Shown: piece after piece, positions 1-9,021 of the stretch
Layout: every line of letters starts with the position of its first letter
Numbering within the stretch: the first letter of the stretch is position 1
Assembly (NCBI RefSeq): GCF_014083985.1
Contig: NZ_CP046907.1
Location: 2,708,001 to 2,772,000, forward strand
Direction of reading: 5' to 3'
Origin: Streptomyces sp. SCUT-3
GTDB lineage: Bacteria; Actinomycetota; Actinomycetes; Streptomycetales; Streptomycetaceae
Length of the DNA stretch: 64,000 bases
Position numbers and translations under genes: made by a program
Notes under the pieces: model-generated
The model's database searches: none
Told to the model about the DNA's origin: nothing
What the model saw: the letters and a program-made list of their open reading frames with translations, nothing else

Positions 1-967
1 GCCGGTCCGACAGGGCGCCCCAGGCCGGGATGGCCGCGAAGTGGACCGCGGAGGCGATGAGCACGGCGTTGAGGGCGGTCTGCTTGTCGAGGTCCACCTG
101 CTCGGTGGCGTAGACGAGGATGAACGCGGTGATCACGTAGAAGCTGATGTTCTCGGCCATCCGGGCGCCCATGGCGACCAGGACGTCCTTCCAGTGGTGC
201 CGCAGCACGGCGACCAGCGGCATCTGCTCGACCTTGTCCTCCGCCTTCTTGGCGGCCTGGGCGCGGGCCAGGGCGGCCTTGAAGACCGGGGACTCGTCGA
301 CCGACAGCCGGATCCACATGCCGACGAGCACCAGCACGCCGGAGAGCAGGAACGGGATCCGCCAGCCCCAGGAGACGAACGCCTCCTCGGTGAGCACCGC
401 GGTCAGGATCGCGAGGACGGCGGTGGCCAGCAGCTGGCCGGCGGGGGCGCCGGTCTGCGGCCACGAGGCCCAGAACCCGCGGCGCTTCGCGTCGCCGTGC
501 TCGGAGACCAGCAGCACCGCGCCGCCCCACTCGCCGCCGAGCGCGAAGCCCTGGACGAGCCGCAGCACGGTCAGCAGGATCGCCGCCGAGGACCCGATCG
601 TGGCGTGAGTGGGCAGCAGGCCGATGAGGAACGTCGCACCGCCCATCATCAGCAGGCTGATGACCAACAGCTTCTTGCGTCCGAGCCGGTCGCCGTAGTG
701 GCCGAAGACGAGCGCGCCGATGGGCCGGGCGGCGAAGCCCACCGCGTAGGTGAGGAAGGCCAGCAGAGTGCCGACCAGCGGGTCGGACTCGGGGAAGAAC
801 AGCTTGTTGAAGACGAGGGCCGCCGCGGAGCCGTAGAGGAAGAAGTCGTACCACTCGATGGTGGTGCCGATGAGGCTCGCGGCGACGATGCGGCGGAGCG
901 AGCCGGGGGCGGCGTCGGGGGCGGGGGCGGGTTCTGGGGCGCTGGGCGCCGGGGGCGGCACTGCCAT
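1..967 (-). CDS. MHS-family MFS symporter (3' end outside window)
   Basis: This encodes a proton-coupled metabolite symporter of the cytoplasmic membrane. The 322 codons present start at ATG 967 and run off the left edge; family members are usually about 430-450 residues. After an Ala/Pro-rich N-terminus, the first membrane segment carries the ASLIGTTIEWYDFFLYG signature of the MHS (shikimate/proline/ketoglutarate permease) group. The loop GHYGDRLGRKK between segments 2 and 3 is the MFS motif, and QGFALGGEWGGA is also typical. It lies downstream, on the same strand, of PHB-degrading hydrolases and a CoA-transferase, so 3-hydroxybutyrate or a related acid is a plausible substrate. That substrate is inference; the family is clear. 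Confidence 0.9.
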   Translation of the reverse strand, partial: MAVPPPAPSAPEPAPAPDAAPGSLRRIVAASLIGTTIEWYDFFLYGSAAALVFNKLFFPESDPLVGTLLAFLTYAVGFAARPIGALVFGHYGDRLGRKKLLVISLLMMGGATFLIGLLPTHATIGSSAAILLTVLRLVQGFALGGEWGGAVLLVSEHGDAKRRGFWASWPQTGAPAGQLLATAVLAILTAVLTEEAFVSWGWRIPFLLSGVLVLVGMWIRLSVDESPVFKAALARAQAAKKAEDKVEQMPLVAVLRHHWKDVLVAMGARMAENISFYVITAFILVYATEQVDLDKQTALNAVLIASAVHFAAIPAWGALSDR

Positions 968-1185
968 GGGTCACCACTTCCGAGCGGGACGGGGCGCGGC
1001 GGGCGCCCCTGTGGAACGATGTTTGTTCGTGTCGCCACACCGTAGGAACAGTGCGGCCGTCCCCCCATGTGGTGGGACACCACAGTCCGGGCGCTCCCTG
1101 TGCACCCCGCACCCATGACGTGCGGCCGCCCCCGCCCCGGCGGGAGCCGGAACGGGGGCGGGGGGTCGTACGCGGGACCGTGCGC

Positions 1186-1257
1186 GGGGAGTCGGCCCAT
1201 CGGGGAGTCAACCCGGCGGGGAGTCAACCCGGCGGGGAGTCGGTCCGGCCGGGAGTC
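1186..1257. repeat. 16-bp tandem repeat with GGGGAGTC core
   Basis: The core GGGGAGTC recurs at 1186, 1202, 1218 and 1234, and in weaker form near 1250, giving an exact 16-bp period. The last unit runs into the stop codon of the hydrolase gene at 1256. The whole 968-1255 gap upstream of the symporter holds no gene; it should contain that gene's promoter or read-through leader. I see no clear promoter boxes. Confidence 0.7.
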
Positions 1258-2677
1258 AGTCCAGCGGGCAGGTGGCGAGCAGGTCGGCCGGGCCGGCCCC
1301 GGCGGGACGGGGGAGGGTGCGGCTCGCGGGCGGCTGCTCGCCCTTGCCCAGCCAGTCCTCCAGCGCGGTGAACGCGGAGCGGTGGCACGGCGTCAGGGGG
1401 CGCAGCCGGTCCGGGAAGACGTCGCTGAGGGAGTCGGTGTGGGTGCCGTCCTCGACCCGGTAGTAGCGGAACAGGTGGCCGCGGCCCGCGTCGCGGACCA
1501 TTCGGGCGTAGACGTCGGAGGACTCGCTGATCGGCAGCAGGACGTCCTTGGTGCCGTGCAGAGTGATCAGTGGCTTGCCGATCCGGCCGGTGAGGGCGAC
1601 CTTCTCCACCGCGTCCTTCACCGCCTCCGGGCGCTGCGCGTAGTCGTAGTCGGCGTCGCACGCGGGGGTGCCCGGGGTGCAGAACGGGGTTCCGGTCTCG
1701 GTGTCACCGTCGAAGCCGGGGTCGAACTCCTCGCGGTAGACCCGCTGCGTCAGGTCCCAGTAGTACTGGTGGTGGAACGGCCACAGGAACTCCGTTCCGG
1801 TGGGGAACCCGGCCGCGGTCATCTCCTCGTGGGCCTCCTGCGCACCCGGGCCCCCGGCGGCGTAGCGCGGGTAGGCGCGCAGAGCGGGCGGCAGGAAGGT
1901 CAGCAGGTTGGGGCCCTCGGTCCGCCACAGGGTGCCCTCCCAGTCCACCCCTCCGTCGTAGAGCTCCGGGTGGTTCTCCAGCTGCCAGCGGACCAGGTAG
2001 CCGCCGTTGGACAGGCCGGTGGCCAGAGTGCGGGACGGGGGCCGGTGGTAGCGCTGGGCGACGACCGCCCGGGCGGCCCGGGTCAGCTGGGTGACGCGTT
2101 CGTTCCACTCGGCGACCGCGTCGCCGGGCGCGTCGCCGTCGCGGTGGAAGTCGAGGCCGGTGTTGCCCTTGTCGGTGGCGGCGAAGGCGTAGCCGCGCTC
2201 GAGGACCCAGTCGCCGATGGCCCGGTCGTTGGCGTACTGCTCGCGGTTGCCGGGCGACCCGGTGACGACGAGCCCGCCGTTCCAGCGGTCGGGGAGCCGG
2301 ATGACGAACTGGGAGTCGTGGGCCCAGCCGTGGTTGGTGTTGCCGGTGGAGTCGTCGGGGAAGTAGCCGTCGATCTGGACGCCGGGAACCCCGGAGGGGA
2401 CGGCGAGCCCGGCGGGGGTGAGCCCGTTCCAGTCGGCCCGGTCGGTGTGGCCGGAGGCGACGGTGCCGGCGGTCGTCAGTTCCTGCAGGCAGTCGGCCTG
2501 CTGGTGCTCGGCGCCGGGCACGTGCAGCCGGGCGATGCCGGCGCAGTGGCCTCCTGCGCCTCCCCGTCCCGTGTCCCCCTCCCCCGACGGGGACGAGGCG
2601 GTCGCGGTTCCGGCGGCGGGGAGGGCGGCGGCCAGGGCGAGGGCTGCGGCCAGCAGGGCTGTGGCGGGGCGGGGCAT
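1256..2677 (-). CDS. Secreted alpha/beta-hydrolase, 3-hydroxybutyrate-oligomer hydrolase/tannase-like
   Basis: This is an exported serine esterase of 473 residues. ATG 2677 is chosen because AGAAAGG lies 9 nt upstream; the GTG at 2686 would overlap that site. Residues 1-30 form a signal peptide (Arg, then an Ala/Leu core, then Ala-rich cleavage region). The nucleophile elbow is GLSNGGY; HGTKD probably supplies the acid and EDGTHTD the histidine. The long spacing, many cysteines and the LSNGGYL context resemble the tannase/3HB-oligomer hydrolase superfamily. It sits 107 bp downstream of a PHB depolymerase gene on the same strand, so cleavage of released 3-hydroxybutyrate oligomers is likely. 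Another ester substrate cannot be excluded. Confidence 0.72.
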   Translation of the reverse strand: MPRPATALLAAALALAAALPAAGTATASSPSGEGDTGRGGAGGHCAGIARLHVPGAEHQQADCLQELTTAGTVASGHTDRADWNGLTPAGLAVPSGVPGVQIDGYFPDDSTGNTNHGWAHDSQFVIRLPDRWNGGLVVTGSPGNREQYANDRAIGDWVLERGYAFAATDKGNTGLDFHRDGDAPGDAVAEWNERVTQLTRAARAVVAQRYHRPPSRTLATGLSNGGYLVRWQLENHPELYDGGVDWEGTLWRTEGPNLLTFLPPALRAYPRYAAGGPGAQEAHEEMTAAGFPTGTEFLWPFHHQYYWDLTQRVYREEFDPGFDGDTETGTPFCTPGTPACDADYDYAQRPEAVKDAVEKVALTGRIGKPLITLHGTKDVLLPISESSDVYARMVRDAGRGHLFRYYRVEDGTHTDSLSDVFPDRLRPLTPCHRSAFTALEDWLGKGEQPPASRTLPRPAGAGPADLLATCPLD

Positions 2678-2784
2678 CGGGTGCACCTTTCTGGGAGGGG
2701 GAGGGAGGAAGGGTCAGGAGGGAGTGGGGAGGGCCGGCGCTCCGGGGCGGGTCCTCCGGAGCGCCGGAGCGCCGGGGGCCGGGG

Positions 2785-4179
2785 TCAGGGGCAGCCGTCG
2801 TCGGCCAGGACGAAGTAGCCGGCGGGCGACTCCTTGAGGGTGTGGGTGACGTAGGTGTTGTAGAGGCCCATCGCCTGGCCCGAGCCCTTGGCGTACGTGT
2901 AGCCGCCGCTCGTGGTGGCGCGGCCGGCCTGCACGTGCTGGTAGTTGCTCCCCGTCCAGCAGGCCGCCTCCGGCGGGGCGGTCGGGGCGGGCGAGGACGT
3001 CGGGTCGGGCGAGGGTGTCGGAGTGGGCGAGGGCGTCGGGGTTCCGGTGCCGCCCCCCAGGCCGAAGAAGCGGGAGATCCAGTGCGAGGAGCAGATCGAG
3101 TCCGGGTAGTAGGTGCCCGCCGTCCCGCACTGCTCGGCGCCGGTGCCCGGGTCGACGGGCGTGCCGTGGCCGATGCCCGGCACCCGGTTGACCTCGACGG
3201 CGACGGTGCCGTCGGCGGCCCGGTACTCCTCGTGGCGGGTGCCGTTCGGGCCGATCGTTCCGGTGCTGCTCGGGGTCTGGGACAGTCCGTGCACAGCGGT
3301 CCACTGGTCGCGCAGTTCGTCGGCGTTCCTCGGGACGACCGTGGAGTCGTTCGCGCCGTGCCAGACGGCCACCCGCGGCCAGGGGCCGGTGTGGGAGGGG
3401 TACGCGTCGCGCACCCGCTGAGCCCAGGCCGCCGGGGTCAGGTCCACGCCGGGGTTCATGCAGGTGTAGGGGCTCTTGTCCTTGGTGCAGTCGTAGGGCA
3501 GGCCTGCGACGACCGCTCCCGCGCGGAACACGTCGGGGTAGGTCGCGAGCATCACCGAGGTCATCGCCCCTCCGGCCGACAGCCCGGTGACGTGCACGCG
3601 TGCCGGGTCGGCGCCGTAGGCCGAGACGGCGTGGGCGGCCATCTGCCGGATCGAGGCCGCCTCGCCCTGGCCCCGGCGGTTGTCGCCGCTCTGGAACCAG
3701 TTGAAGCACGACTGGATGTTGTTGGCCGAGGTCGTCTCGGCGAACACCAGGAGGAAGCCGTCGCGCGCGGCGACGGCCGGGAGGCCGGAGTGGTCGGCGT
3801 AGTCCTGGGCGCTCTGCGTGCAGCCGTGCAGCGCCACGACGACCGGCGGGTTCTGCGGCAGCGAGGCGGGCCGGTGGACGTACATGTTCAGGGCCCCCGG
3901 GTTGGTGCCGAAGGAGGCCACCCGCTCCAGCGTGACGGCCGCCTGCGCCGAGACGGCGGTCTGCGCGGTGGCGGTCTGCTCGGTGGCGGTCCGTGCGGCG
4001 GGGGCGGCGGACGCCCCTGTGGCGGAGGCCGGGCCGGCCAGGGCCGCGGCCAGTGCGGCGGCCGCCGCAACGGCCGCGCGGCGCAGCCGCGTCACGCCGG
4101 GGCGGGCCTTGCCGGGGCGGGCCTTGCCGGGGCGGGATCCGCCGGGGCGGGTGTCTCCTCGTGGTGGGTGCAGAGGCAT
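2785..4179 (-). CDS. Extracellular PHB depolymerase-family esterase with C-terminal accessory domain
   Basis: This 464-residue secreted esterase belongs to the poly(3-hydroxybutyrate) depolymerase/LpqC family. ATG 4179 has GGAAGGAG 7 nt upstream. A basic N-terminus with a repeated GKARP stretch precedes a long Ala-rich signal sequence. The catalytic part (about residues 80-390) has the oxyanion motif VALHGCTQS, the nucleophile GLSAGGA, the acid in HGANDST and the histidine in GIGHGTP. A Pro/Thr/Ser-rich linker follows. The last 60 residues, beginning ACWTGSNYQH and ending in Cys, form a small domain that I take to be a polymer-binding module. Next to a CoA-transferase pair and an oligomer hydrolase, it probably starts extracellular PHB breakdown. 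Confidence 0.85.
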   Translation of the reverse strand: MPLHPPRGDTRPGGSRPGKARPGKARPGVTRLRRAAVAAAAALAAALAGPASATGASAAPAARTATEQTATAQTAVSAQAAVTLERVASFGTNPGALNMYVHRPASLPQNPPVVVALHGCTQSAQDYADHSGLPAVAARDGFLLVFAETTSANNIQSCFNWFQSGDNRRGQGEAASIRQMAAHAVSAYGADPARVHVTGLSAGGAMTSVMLATYPDVFRAGAVVAGLPYDCTKDKSPYTCMNPGVDLTPAAWAQRVRDAYPSHTGPWPRVAVWHGANDSTVVPRNADELRDQWTAVHGLSQTPSSTGTIGPNGTRHEEYRAADGTVAVEVNRVPGIGHGTPVDPGTGAEQCGTAGTYYPDSICSSHWISRFFGLGGGTGTPTPSPTPTPSPDPTSSPAPTAPPEAACWTGSNYQHVQAGRATTSGGYTYAKGSGQAMGLYNTYVTHTLKESPAGYFVLADDGCP

Positions 4180-4351
4180 GGTCGGCTCCTTCCGGTGGCC
4201 GGCGGGGGTCGTTCCGGTCCCTGCCGGCGGCCGGGCCGCCGCGCTGCTGCGGGGCCCGGCCGGTGTGATTCCGGTCACCGTAGGAGCCTTGTCAGGTGCC
4301 CGACATGGGTTCGCACGCCACAGCCGCGCCGCGGCCACGTGGTGCGGACCG

Positions 4352-5011
4352 CTATGCGCAGAGCATCTCCCGCGGCTCGCCGGCGACCGCGACCGGAGCG
4401 CCCGTGGCGGCCAGCACCTCCTCCACGCTCACCCCCGGGGCCAGTTCGACCAGTTCGAAGCCCTGCTCCGTGACATCGAGGACGGCGAGGTCGGTGATCA
4501 CCCGGTGCACCACGCCGCGCCCGGTCAACGGCAGGGTGCACTCGTCCACCAGCTTGGGCGTGCCGTCCTTCGCCGTGTGCTCCGTCAGCACGATCACCCG
4601 CCGCGCGCCGTGCACCAGGTCCATCGCGCCGCCCATCCCCTTGACCATGCGCCCGGGGATCATCCAGTTGGCCAGGTCGCCGCGGGCGGAGACCTGCATG
4701 GCCCCGAGCACCGCGGCGTCGACGTGGCCGCCGCGGATCATGCCGAAGGAGAGCGAGGAGTCGAAGAACGACGCCCCGGGCAGTACGGAGACCGTCTCCT
4801 TGCCCGCGTTGATCAGGTCCGGGTCCACCCCGTCCGGCTCCGGGTACGGGCCGACCCCGAGGATGCCGTTCTCCGACTGCAGCACCACCTCCACGCCCGG
4901 CGGCAGGTGGTTGGGGATCAGGGTGGGCAGTCCGATGCCGAGGTTGACGCAGGTGCCGTCGACGAGCTCGCGGGCGGCGCGGGCCGCCATCAGGTCGCGG
5001 GTGAGTGCCAT
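4352..5011 (-). CDS. 3-oxoacid-type CoA-transferase, subunit B
   Basis: This 219-residue beta subunit of a class I CoA-transferase moves CoA from a donor such as succinyl-CoA to a 3-oxoacid. The QSENGILG segment contains the glutamate that forms the thioester in this family, and [10 protein letters not shown] near the N-terminus is typical of subunit B. The ATG at 5011 follows the stop of subunit A after a single base, so the two are translationally coupled. The PHB-depolymerase neighbour favours acetoacetate (succinyl-CoA:3-ketoacid transferase). A 3-oxoadipate enzyme (PcaJ-like) is the main alternative, but no other protocatechuate genes are present. Confidence 0.9.
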   Translation of the reverse strand: MALTRDLMAARAARELVDGTCVNLGIGLPTLIPNHLPPGVEVVLQSENGILGVGPYPEPDGVDPDLINAGKETVSVLPGASFFDSSLSFGMIRGGHVDAAVLGAMQVSARGDLANWMIPGRMVKGMGGAMDLVHGARRVIVLTEHTAKDGTPKLVDECTLPLTGRGVVHRVITDLAVLDVTEQGFELVELAPGVSVEEVLAATGAPVAVAGEPREMLCA

Positions 5012-5012
5012 G

Positions 5013-5813
5013 TCAGTTGCCGCCTTCCCGGTCCCGGGCCGGGACCGTCTCGCGCACGGTGCGCCGTTCGACGCGCCGCTCGGCGCGCGGGTCGTCCGCC
5101 TCCGCCACGACCACCCGCTGGACGAAGACCCCCGGCAGGTGGACGGCGTCGGGGTCCAGCTCTCCGGGTTCGACCAGCCGCTCGACCTCGGCCACGGTGA
5201 TCCGGCCGGCCATGGCGGCCAGCGGGTTGAAGTTGCGCGCGGAGGCGTGGAAGACCAGGTTGCCGTGGCGGTCGCCGACCGCGGCCCGCACCAGCGCGAA
5301 GTCGGTGGTGATGCCCTCCTCCAGCAGGTACTCGCGGCCGCCGAAGAAACGGGTCTCCTTCGGCTGCGAGGCCAGCGCCACCGACCCGCCCCCGGGCGCG
5401 TACCGCAGCGGCATCCCGCCCTCGGCGACCGGGGTGCCGACACCCGCCGGGGTGTAGAACGCGGGGATACCCGTGCCGCCGGCGCGCAGCCGCTCGGCGA
5501 GGGTGCCCTGCGGCACCAGTTCCACCTCCAGTTCCCCGTCCAGGTACTGGCGGGCGAACTCCTTGTTCTCCCCCACGTAGGAGCCGGTGACCCGGGCGAT
5601 CCTGCCCTCGCGCAGCAGCAGGCCCAACCCCCAGTCGTCCACTCCGCAGTTGTTGGAGACCACCCGCAGTCCGGTGGTGCCGCGGTCCAGCAGGGCGTGG
5701 ATCAGCACCCCGGGAATCCCGCACAGTCCGAATCCTCCGACGGCCAGTGACGCGCCGTCGGGCACGTCGGCCACCGCCTCGGCCGCGTCCGCGACCACCT
5801 TGTCCAAGCTCAT
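5013..5813 (-). CDS. 3-oxoacid-type CoA-transferase, subunit A
   Basis: This 266-residue alpha subunit starts at ATG 5813 and ends one base before subunit [11 protein letters not shown] near residue 28 is the glycine-rich CoA-binding signature of subunit [11 protein letters not shown] and [11 protein letters not shown] are also typical. Together the two chains should activate acetoacetate (or a similar 3-oxoacid) to its CoA ester. It is the first gene of a five-gene same-strand run leading to the symporter at the left edge. Its promoter must lie in the 373-bp divergent gap to the right. Confidence 0.9.
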   Translation of the reverse strand: MSLDKVVADAAEAVADVPDGASLAVGGFGLCGIPGVLIHALLDRGTTGLRVVSNNCGVDDWGLGLLLREGRIARVTGSYVGENKEFARQYLDGELEVELVPQGTLAERLRAGGTGIPAFYTPAGVGTPVAEGGMPLRYAPGGGSVALASQPKETRFFGGREYLLEEGITTDFALVRAAVGDRHGNLVFHASARNFNPLAAMAGRITVAEVERLVEPGELDPDAVHLPGVFVQRVVVAEADDPRAERRVERRTVRETVPARDREGGN

Positions 5814-6186
5814 GGACCCTGAACCTAGGAAGCCGCACGCTCCCGGGCCATGGCGTCCGCGCACACACCTTCGGCCCCACCCGTGTGGCCCTCTCCCTCT
5901 CCCCCTGCCTCTTCCCCCTCCCGAATCCCGGCCGCCCCTCCCGGATCCCGGCCGCGGGCAGGGCTCCGGTCCCGCGCAACCGTCCGGCACCGGGACGGTT
6001 CCCCCGTGGGAACCGGCCCGGGAACACCACCCGGAAAATTGTTGATCCCCGCACAACCTTTCCGCACCGTGATCGGTCTTGCCCCTGTCGACCGGTGAAC
6101 CACCGTCGAACCGACGGTGAAGCGCACCTGTCCGGCACTCACGGCAGCGGACGCCCGTGCGGCGTCCCCGCAACCAGGAGAACTGC
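5814..6186. other. Divergent intergenic region
   Basis: There is no gene here. The gap separates the leftward CoA-transferase operon from the rightward FG-GAP gene and should hold both promoters. It contains a pyrimidine-rich run (about 5880-5945) and an AT-richer pocket near 6030-6065, followed by CCGTCGAACCGACGG, a short palindrome at about 6102-6116. I cannot assign promoter boxes with confidence. Confidence 0.4.
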
Positions 6187-7644
6187 GTGAACAAACGCAT
6201 GTCCCGCGCCCTCGCGTGCGCCGCCACCGTCGCGGCCGTCACCGCGGGCCTCGTCGGCACGGCCGGCACCGCCTCCGCCAACTCCGGCCAGGAGGCCGAC
6301 TTCAACGGGGACGGCTACCGCGACCTCGCTGTCTCCGCGCCCGGCACCGAAGTGGGCGGCAAGTCCGCCGCCGGCGCCTTCGTGGTCCACTACGGCTCGG
6401 CCAACGGCATCACCGCCGCCAAGCGCGCCGTGATCACCCAGAACAGCACCGGCATCCCCGGCAGCGCCGAGACCGGCGACCGCTTCGGCGGCGTCACCGC
6501 CGCCGGCGACTTCAACAACGACGGCTACAGCGACCTCGCCGTCGGCGCCCCGCGCGAGGACGTCTCCGGCGACACCGACGGCGGAACCGTCGTCATCGTC
6601 TGGGGCTCCGCCTCCGGCCTGTCCGGCGGCACCACCGTCGCCGACCCCAACCCCGGCGGCCACGACAAGTTCGGCAAGACCCTGGGCGCCGCCGACTTCA
6701 ACGGCGACGGCAAGACCGACCTGGCCATCGGCTCCACCTCGTCCACCGTCCAGGTCTACCGAGGCAACTTCACCAAGTCCGGCGGCACCGGGGGTCGTTA
6801 CACCGTCAAGGCCCCCATCTGGGGCAGCGGCGAAGGCCCGCTCAACCTCACTCCGGGCGACGTCAACGGCGACGGCACGGCCGACCTGATCGTCGACGGC
6901 TTCGAGACCGAGACCGAGTACGGCTGGAACACCAACTACTACCTGCCCGGCACTGCCTCCGGCCTGACCGCCACCGGCACCGTCAAGCTGCCCGCCGGCG
7001 CCATCACCGACATCGGTGACCTCAACCACGACGGCTACGGCGACATCGTCATCGGTCTGTCCTTCGACGCGGACTCCGGTGTCCCGGGCGCCGTCACCGG
7101 CGGCAAGGTCAACATCGTCTACGGTTCCGCCTCCGGACCGAGCAGCAACCGCACCAGCATCACCCAGGAGTCCCCCGGTATCCCCGGCGGATCCGAGACC
7201 GACGACGGCTTCGGCAACGAGCTGCACCTCGGCGACGTCAACGGCGACGGCCACCTCGACCTCGCCATCGGATCCACCTGGGAGTCCCTCGGCGGCATCC
7301 AGCACACCGGCGCCGTCACCGTCGTATACGGCACGGCGGAAGGCCTGAACACCACCGGCGCCCCCGCCCCCCAGTTCTTCCACCAGGACATCGCGGGCAT
7401 CCCCGGCTCCAACGAGAAGGGGGACTACTTCGGCTCCGACGTCCACCTCACCGACCTCAACAACGACGGCAAGGCCGACCTGACCATCGGCAGCTCCGGC
7501 GAGAACGGCGACAACGGCGCCCTGGTCGCCCTGCGCTCCAACGGCACGAAGATCACCACCACCGGTGCAGTCGCCGTCTCCGCCTCCGGCGCCGGCCTGT
7601 CCACCGCCGGCACCCCCCTGTACGGCATCAACTTCGCCGGCTGA
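6187..7644 (+). CDS. Secreted FG-GAP/integrin-like beta-propeller protein
   Basis: This 485-residue exported protein starts at GTG 6187, with AGGAG 6 nt upstream. The signal peptide is about 35 residues, ending near TASANS. Seven calcium-loop motifs of the form D-x-N-x-D-G-x-x-D are visible (DFNGDGYRD, DFNNDGYSD, DFNGDGKTD, DVNGDGTAD, DLNHDGYGD, DVNGDGHLD, DLNNDGKAD), each followed by a hydrophobic strand and usually a Gly/Ser turn. Seven repeats fit a single seven-bladed propeller resembling the integrin alpha head. No catalytic domain is attached, so it is probably a binding or adhesion protein. The ligand is unknown. Confidence 0.9.
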   Translation: MNKRMSRALACAATVAAVTAGLVGTAGTASANSGQEADFNGDGYRDLAVSAPGTEVGGKSAAGAFVVHYGSANGITAAKRAVITQNSTGIPGSAETGDRFGGVTAAGDFNNDGYSDLAVGAPREDVSGDTDGGTVVIVWGSASGLSGGTTVADPNPGGHDKFGKTLGAADFNGDGKTDLAIGSTSSTVQVYRGNFTKSGGTGGRYTVKAPIWGSGEGPLNLTPGDVNGDGTADLIVDGFETETEYGWNTNYYLPGTASGLTATGTVKLPAGAITDIGDLNHDGYGDIVIGLSFDADSGVPGAVTGGKVNIVYGSASGPSSNRTSITQESPGIPGGSETDDGFGNELHLGDVNGDGHLDLAIGSTWESLGGIQHTGAVTVVYGTAEGLNTTGAPAPQFFHQDIAGIPGSNEKGDYFGSDVHLTDLNNDGKADLTIGSSGENGDNGALVALRSNGTKITTTGAVAVSASGAGLSTAGTPLYGINFAG

Positions 7645-8047
7645 CCCGTCCGGCGGCCGACCGCTCCCACCGCACCACCCCCGAGGGGCGCCCGACCACC
7701 CCGATACACCCCCGGGCGCCCCGAGGACCGGCTCAACACCGCGCACAGGTCGCCCCGCAGCCGCTGGGCGACCGTACGGACACCCTCCGTACGGCCTGCG
7801 GGCCCGTTCCACCGCCTTCCTGCGACGGCGGCGGGACGGGCCCGCTGCCGTACCCCCGCAGCGAACCGCCCGCCCCCGCGGTACACACCGCACACCGCAC
7901 ACCACTGCCGCTGCCCGACCCGGGCCACCGGCCACCAGCCACCGGCCACCGGCCACCGGCCCGGGCAGTGTCACAGCTTCGCAGCGAAACTCCCCCGGAA
8001 CCGCCCCTCTCCCCAACCACCAGCACAAACAAGGTACTTTCGAAGAC
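7645..8047. other. Intergenic region with CCACCGGCCA-type repeats
   Basis: There is no convincing gene in these 403 bases. At 7924-7963 a short unit close to CCACCGGCCA repeats about four times, and just before it (7880-7905) CACACCG units repeat. The rightward Yip1 gene must be expressed from here or by read-through. Confidence 0.5.
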
Positions 8048-8965
8048 GTGGCTGGATTCAGGATGGGACGCGGACAGGACCCCCGCACCGCACAGCAGAA
8101 CGGCACGCCCCCGGCGTACCCGAACCACGGCCCGGCACAGCCCGGACAGCCGGGTCAGTACGGCCGCGGCGGCGCCCCTCAGCAGCAGTGGACGTCGGAG
8201 GAGCCCGAGTACTTCGGCGGGGAGCAGCACAGCCCGCACCCGCACTCCCCCCGGCACCACCAGGCACCGCCGCCGCACGACGCCCCGGGCCACACCGTCG
8301 CGTTCCGCGTCGGCGAGTTCCCCGACGGGGGCGGCCGTCCCGGTGACGACCCGGACGGCTACGACAACGCCTCGACCTACCGGTCCGGCGACCGGCCCTC
8401 CGGGCCGCCCCCGGGGCCCCGCCTGCACTGGAAGGCGCTGCTGAGCGGCATCGTGCTGCGCCCGGGCGACACCTTCTGGCGGATGCGCGACCACCAGATG
8501 TGGGCGACCGCGCTGCTCGTCACCTTCGTCTACGGCCTCGTCGCCGTCTTCGGCTTCGGCGAGGAGGCCCGCGACGAGGTCCTCAACGCCACCCTGTCCA
8601 ACAGCATCCCCTGGGTGCTGATGGCCGGCGTCGCCGTGGTCATCAGCTACCTCATGCTCGGCGCGGTCACCAACGCCCTGGCCCGGCAGTTCGGCGGCGA
8701 CGGCCTGTGGGCACCCACCATCGGCCTGTCCATGCTGATCACCGTGATCACGGACGCCCCGCGCCTGCTCTTCGCGATCTTCATGCCCGTGGACAGCGCG
8801 TTCGTCCAGGTGCTGGGCTGGGGGACCTGGCTGGCCTGCGGCGCGCTGCTCACCTCCATGGTGAGCAAGTCCCACGACCTGCCGTGGCCGCGCGCCCTCG
8901 GCGCCTGTGCGGTGCAGCTGCTCGGACTGCTCGTCCTGATCAAGCTGCCGACCATCGGAAGCTGA
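8048..8965 (+). CDS. Yip1-family integral membrane protein
   Basis: This 305-residue protein has a disordered His/Pro/Gln/Gly-rich first half (to about residue 120) and a Yip1-type membrane domain with five predicted hydrophobic segments. The membrane part begins HWKALLSGIVLRPGDTFWRM, the usual entry of bacterial Yip1 proteins. I chose GTG 8048 because VAGFRMGRG is the conserved N-terminus I know for Streptomyces homologues. The ribosome site is weak (AAGG about 13 nt upstream), and the ATG at 8063 is possible. Function is unknown; Yip1 proteins elsewhere act in membrane organisation or trafficking. Confidence 0.8.
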   Translation: MAGFRMGRGQDPRTAQQNGTPPAYPNHGPAQPGQPGQYGRGGAPQQQWTSEEPEYFGGEQHSPHPHSPRHHQAPPPHDAPGHTVAFRVGEFPDGGGRPGDDPDGYDNASTYRSGDRPSGPPPGPRLHWKALLSGIVLRPGDTFWRMRDHQMWATALLVTFVYGLVAVFGFGEEARDEVLNATLSNSIPWVLMAGVAVVISYLMLGAVTNALARQFGGDGLWAPTIGLSMLITVITDAPRLLFAIFMPVDSAFVQVLGWGTWLACGALLTSMVSKSHDLPWPRALGACAVQLLGLLVLIKLPTIGS

Positions 8966-9021
8966 CCCCGGCCGCCCGGCCCGCCCCCAGTCCCCCCGCT
9001 CCCCACCCACGGATCCGCACC

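Noticed and set aside
649..1227. Minus-strand frame overlapping the symporter start
   Set aside because: It encodes only Pro/Ser/Arg-rich sequence; the MHS signature lies in another frame beginning at ATG 967.
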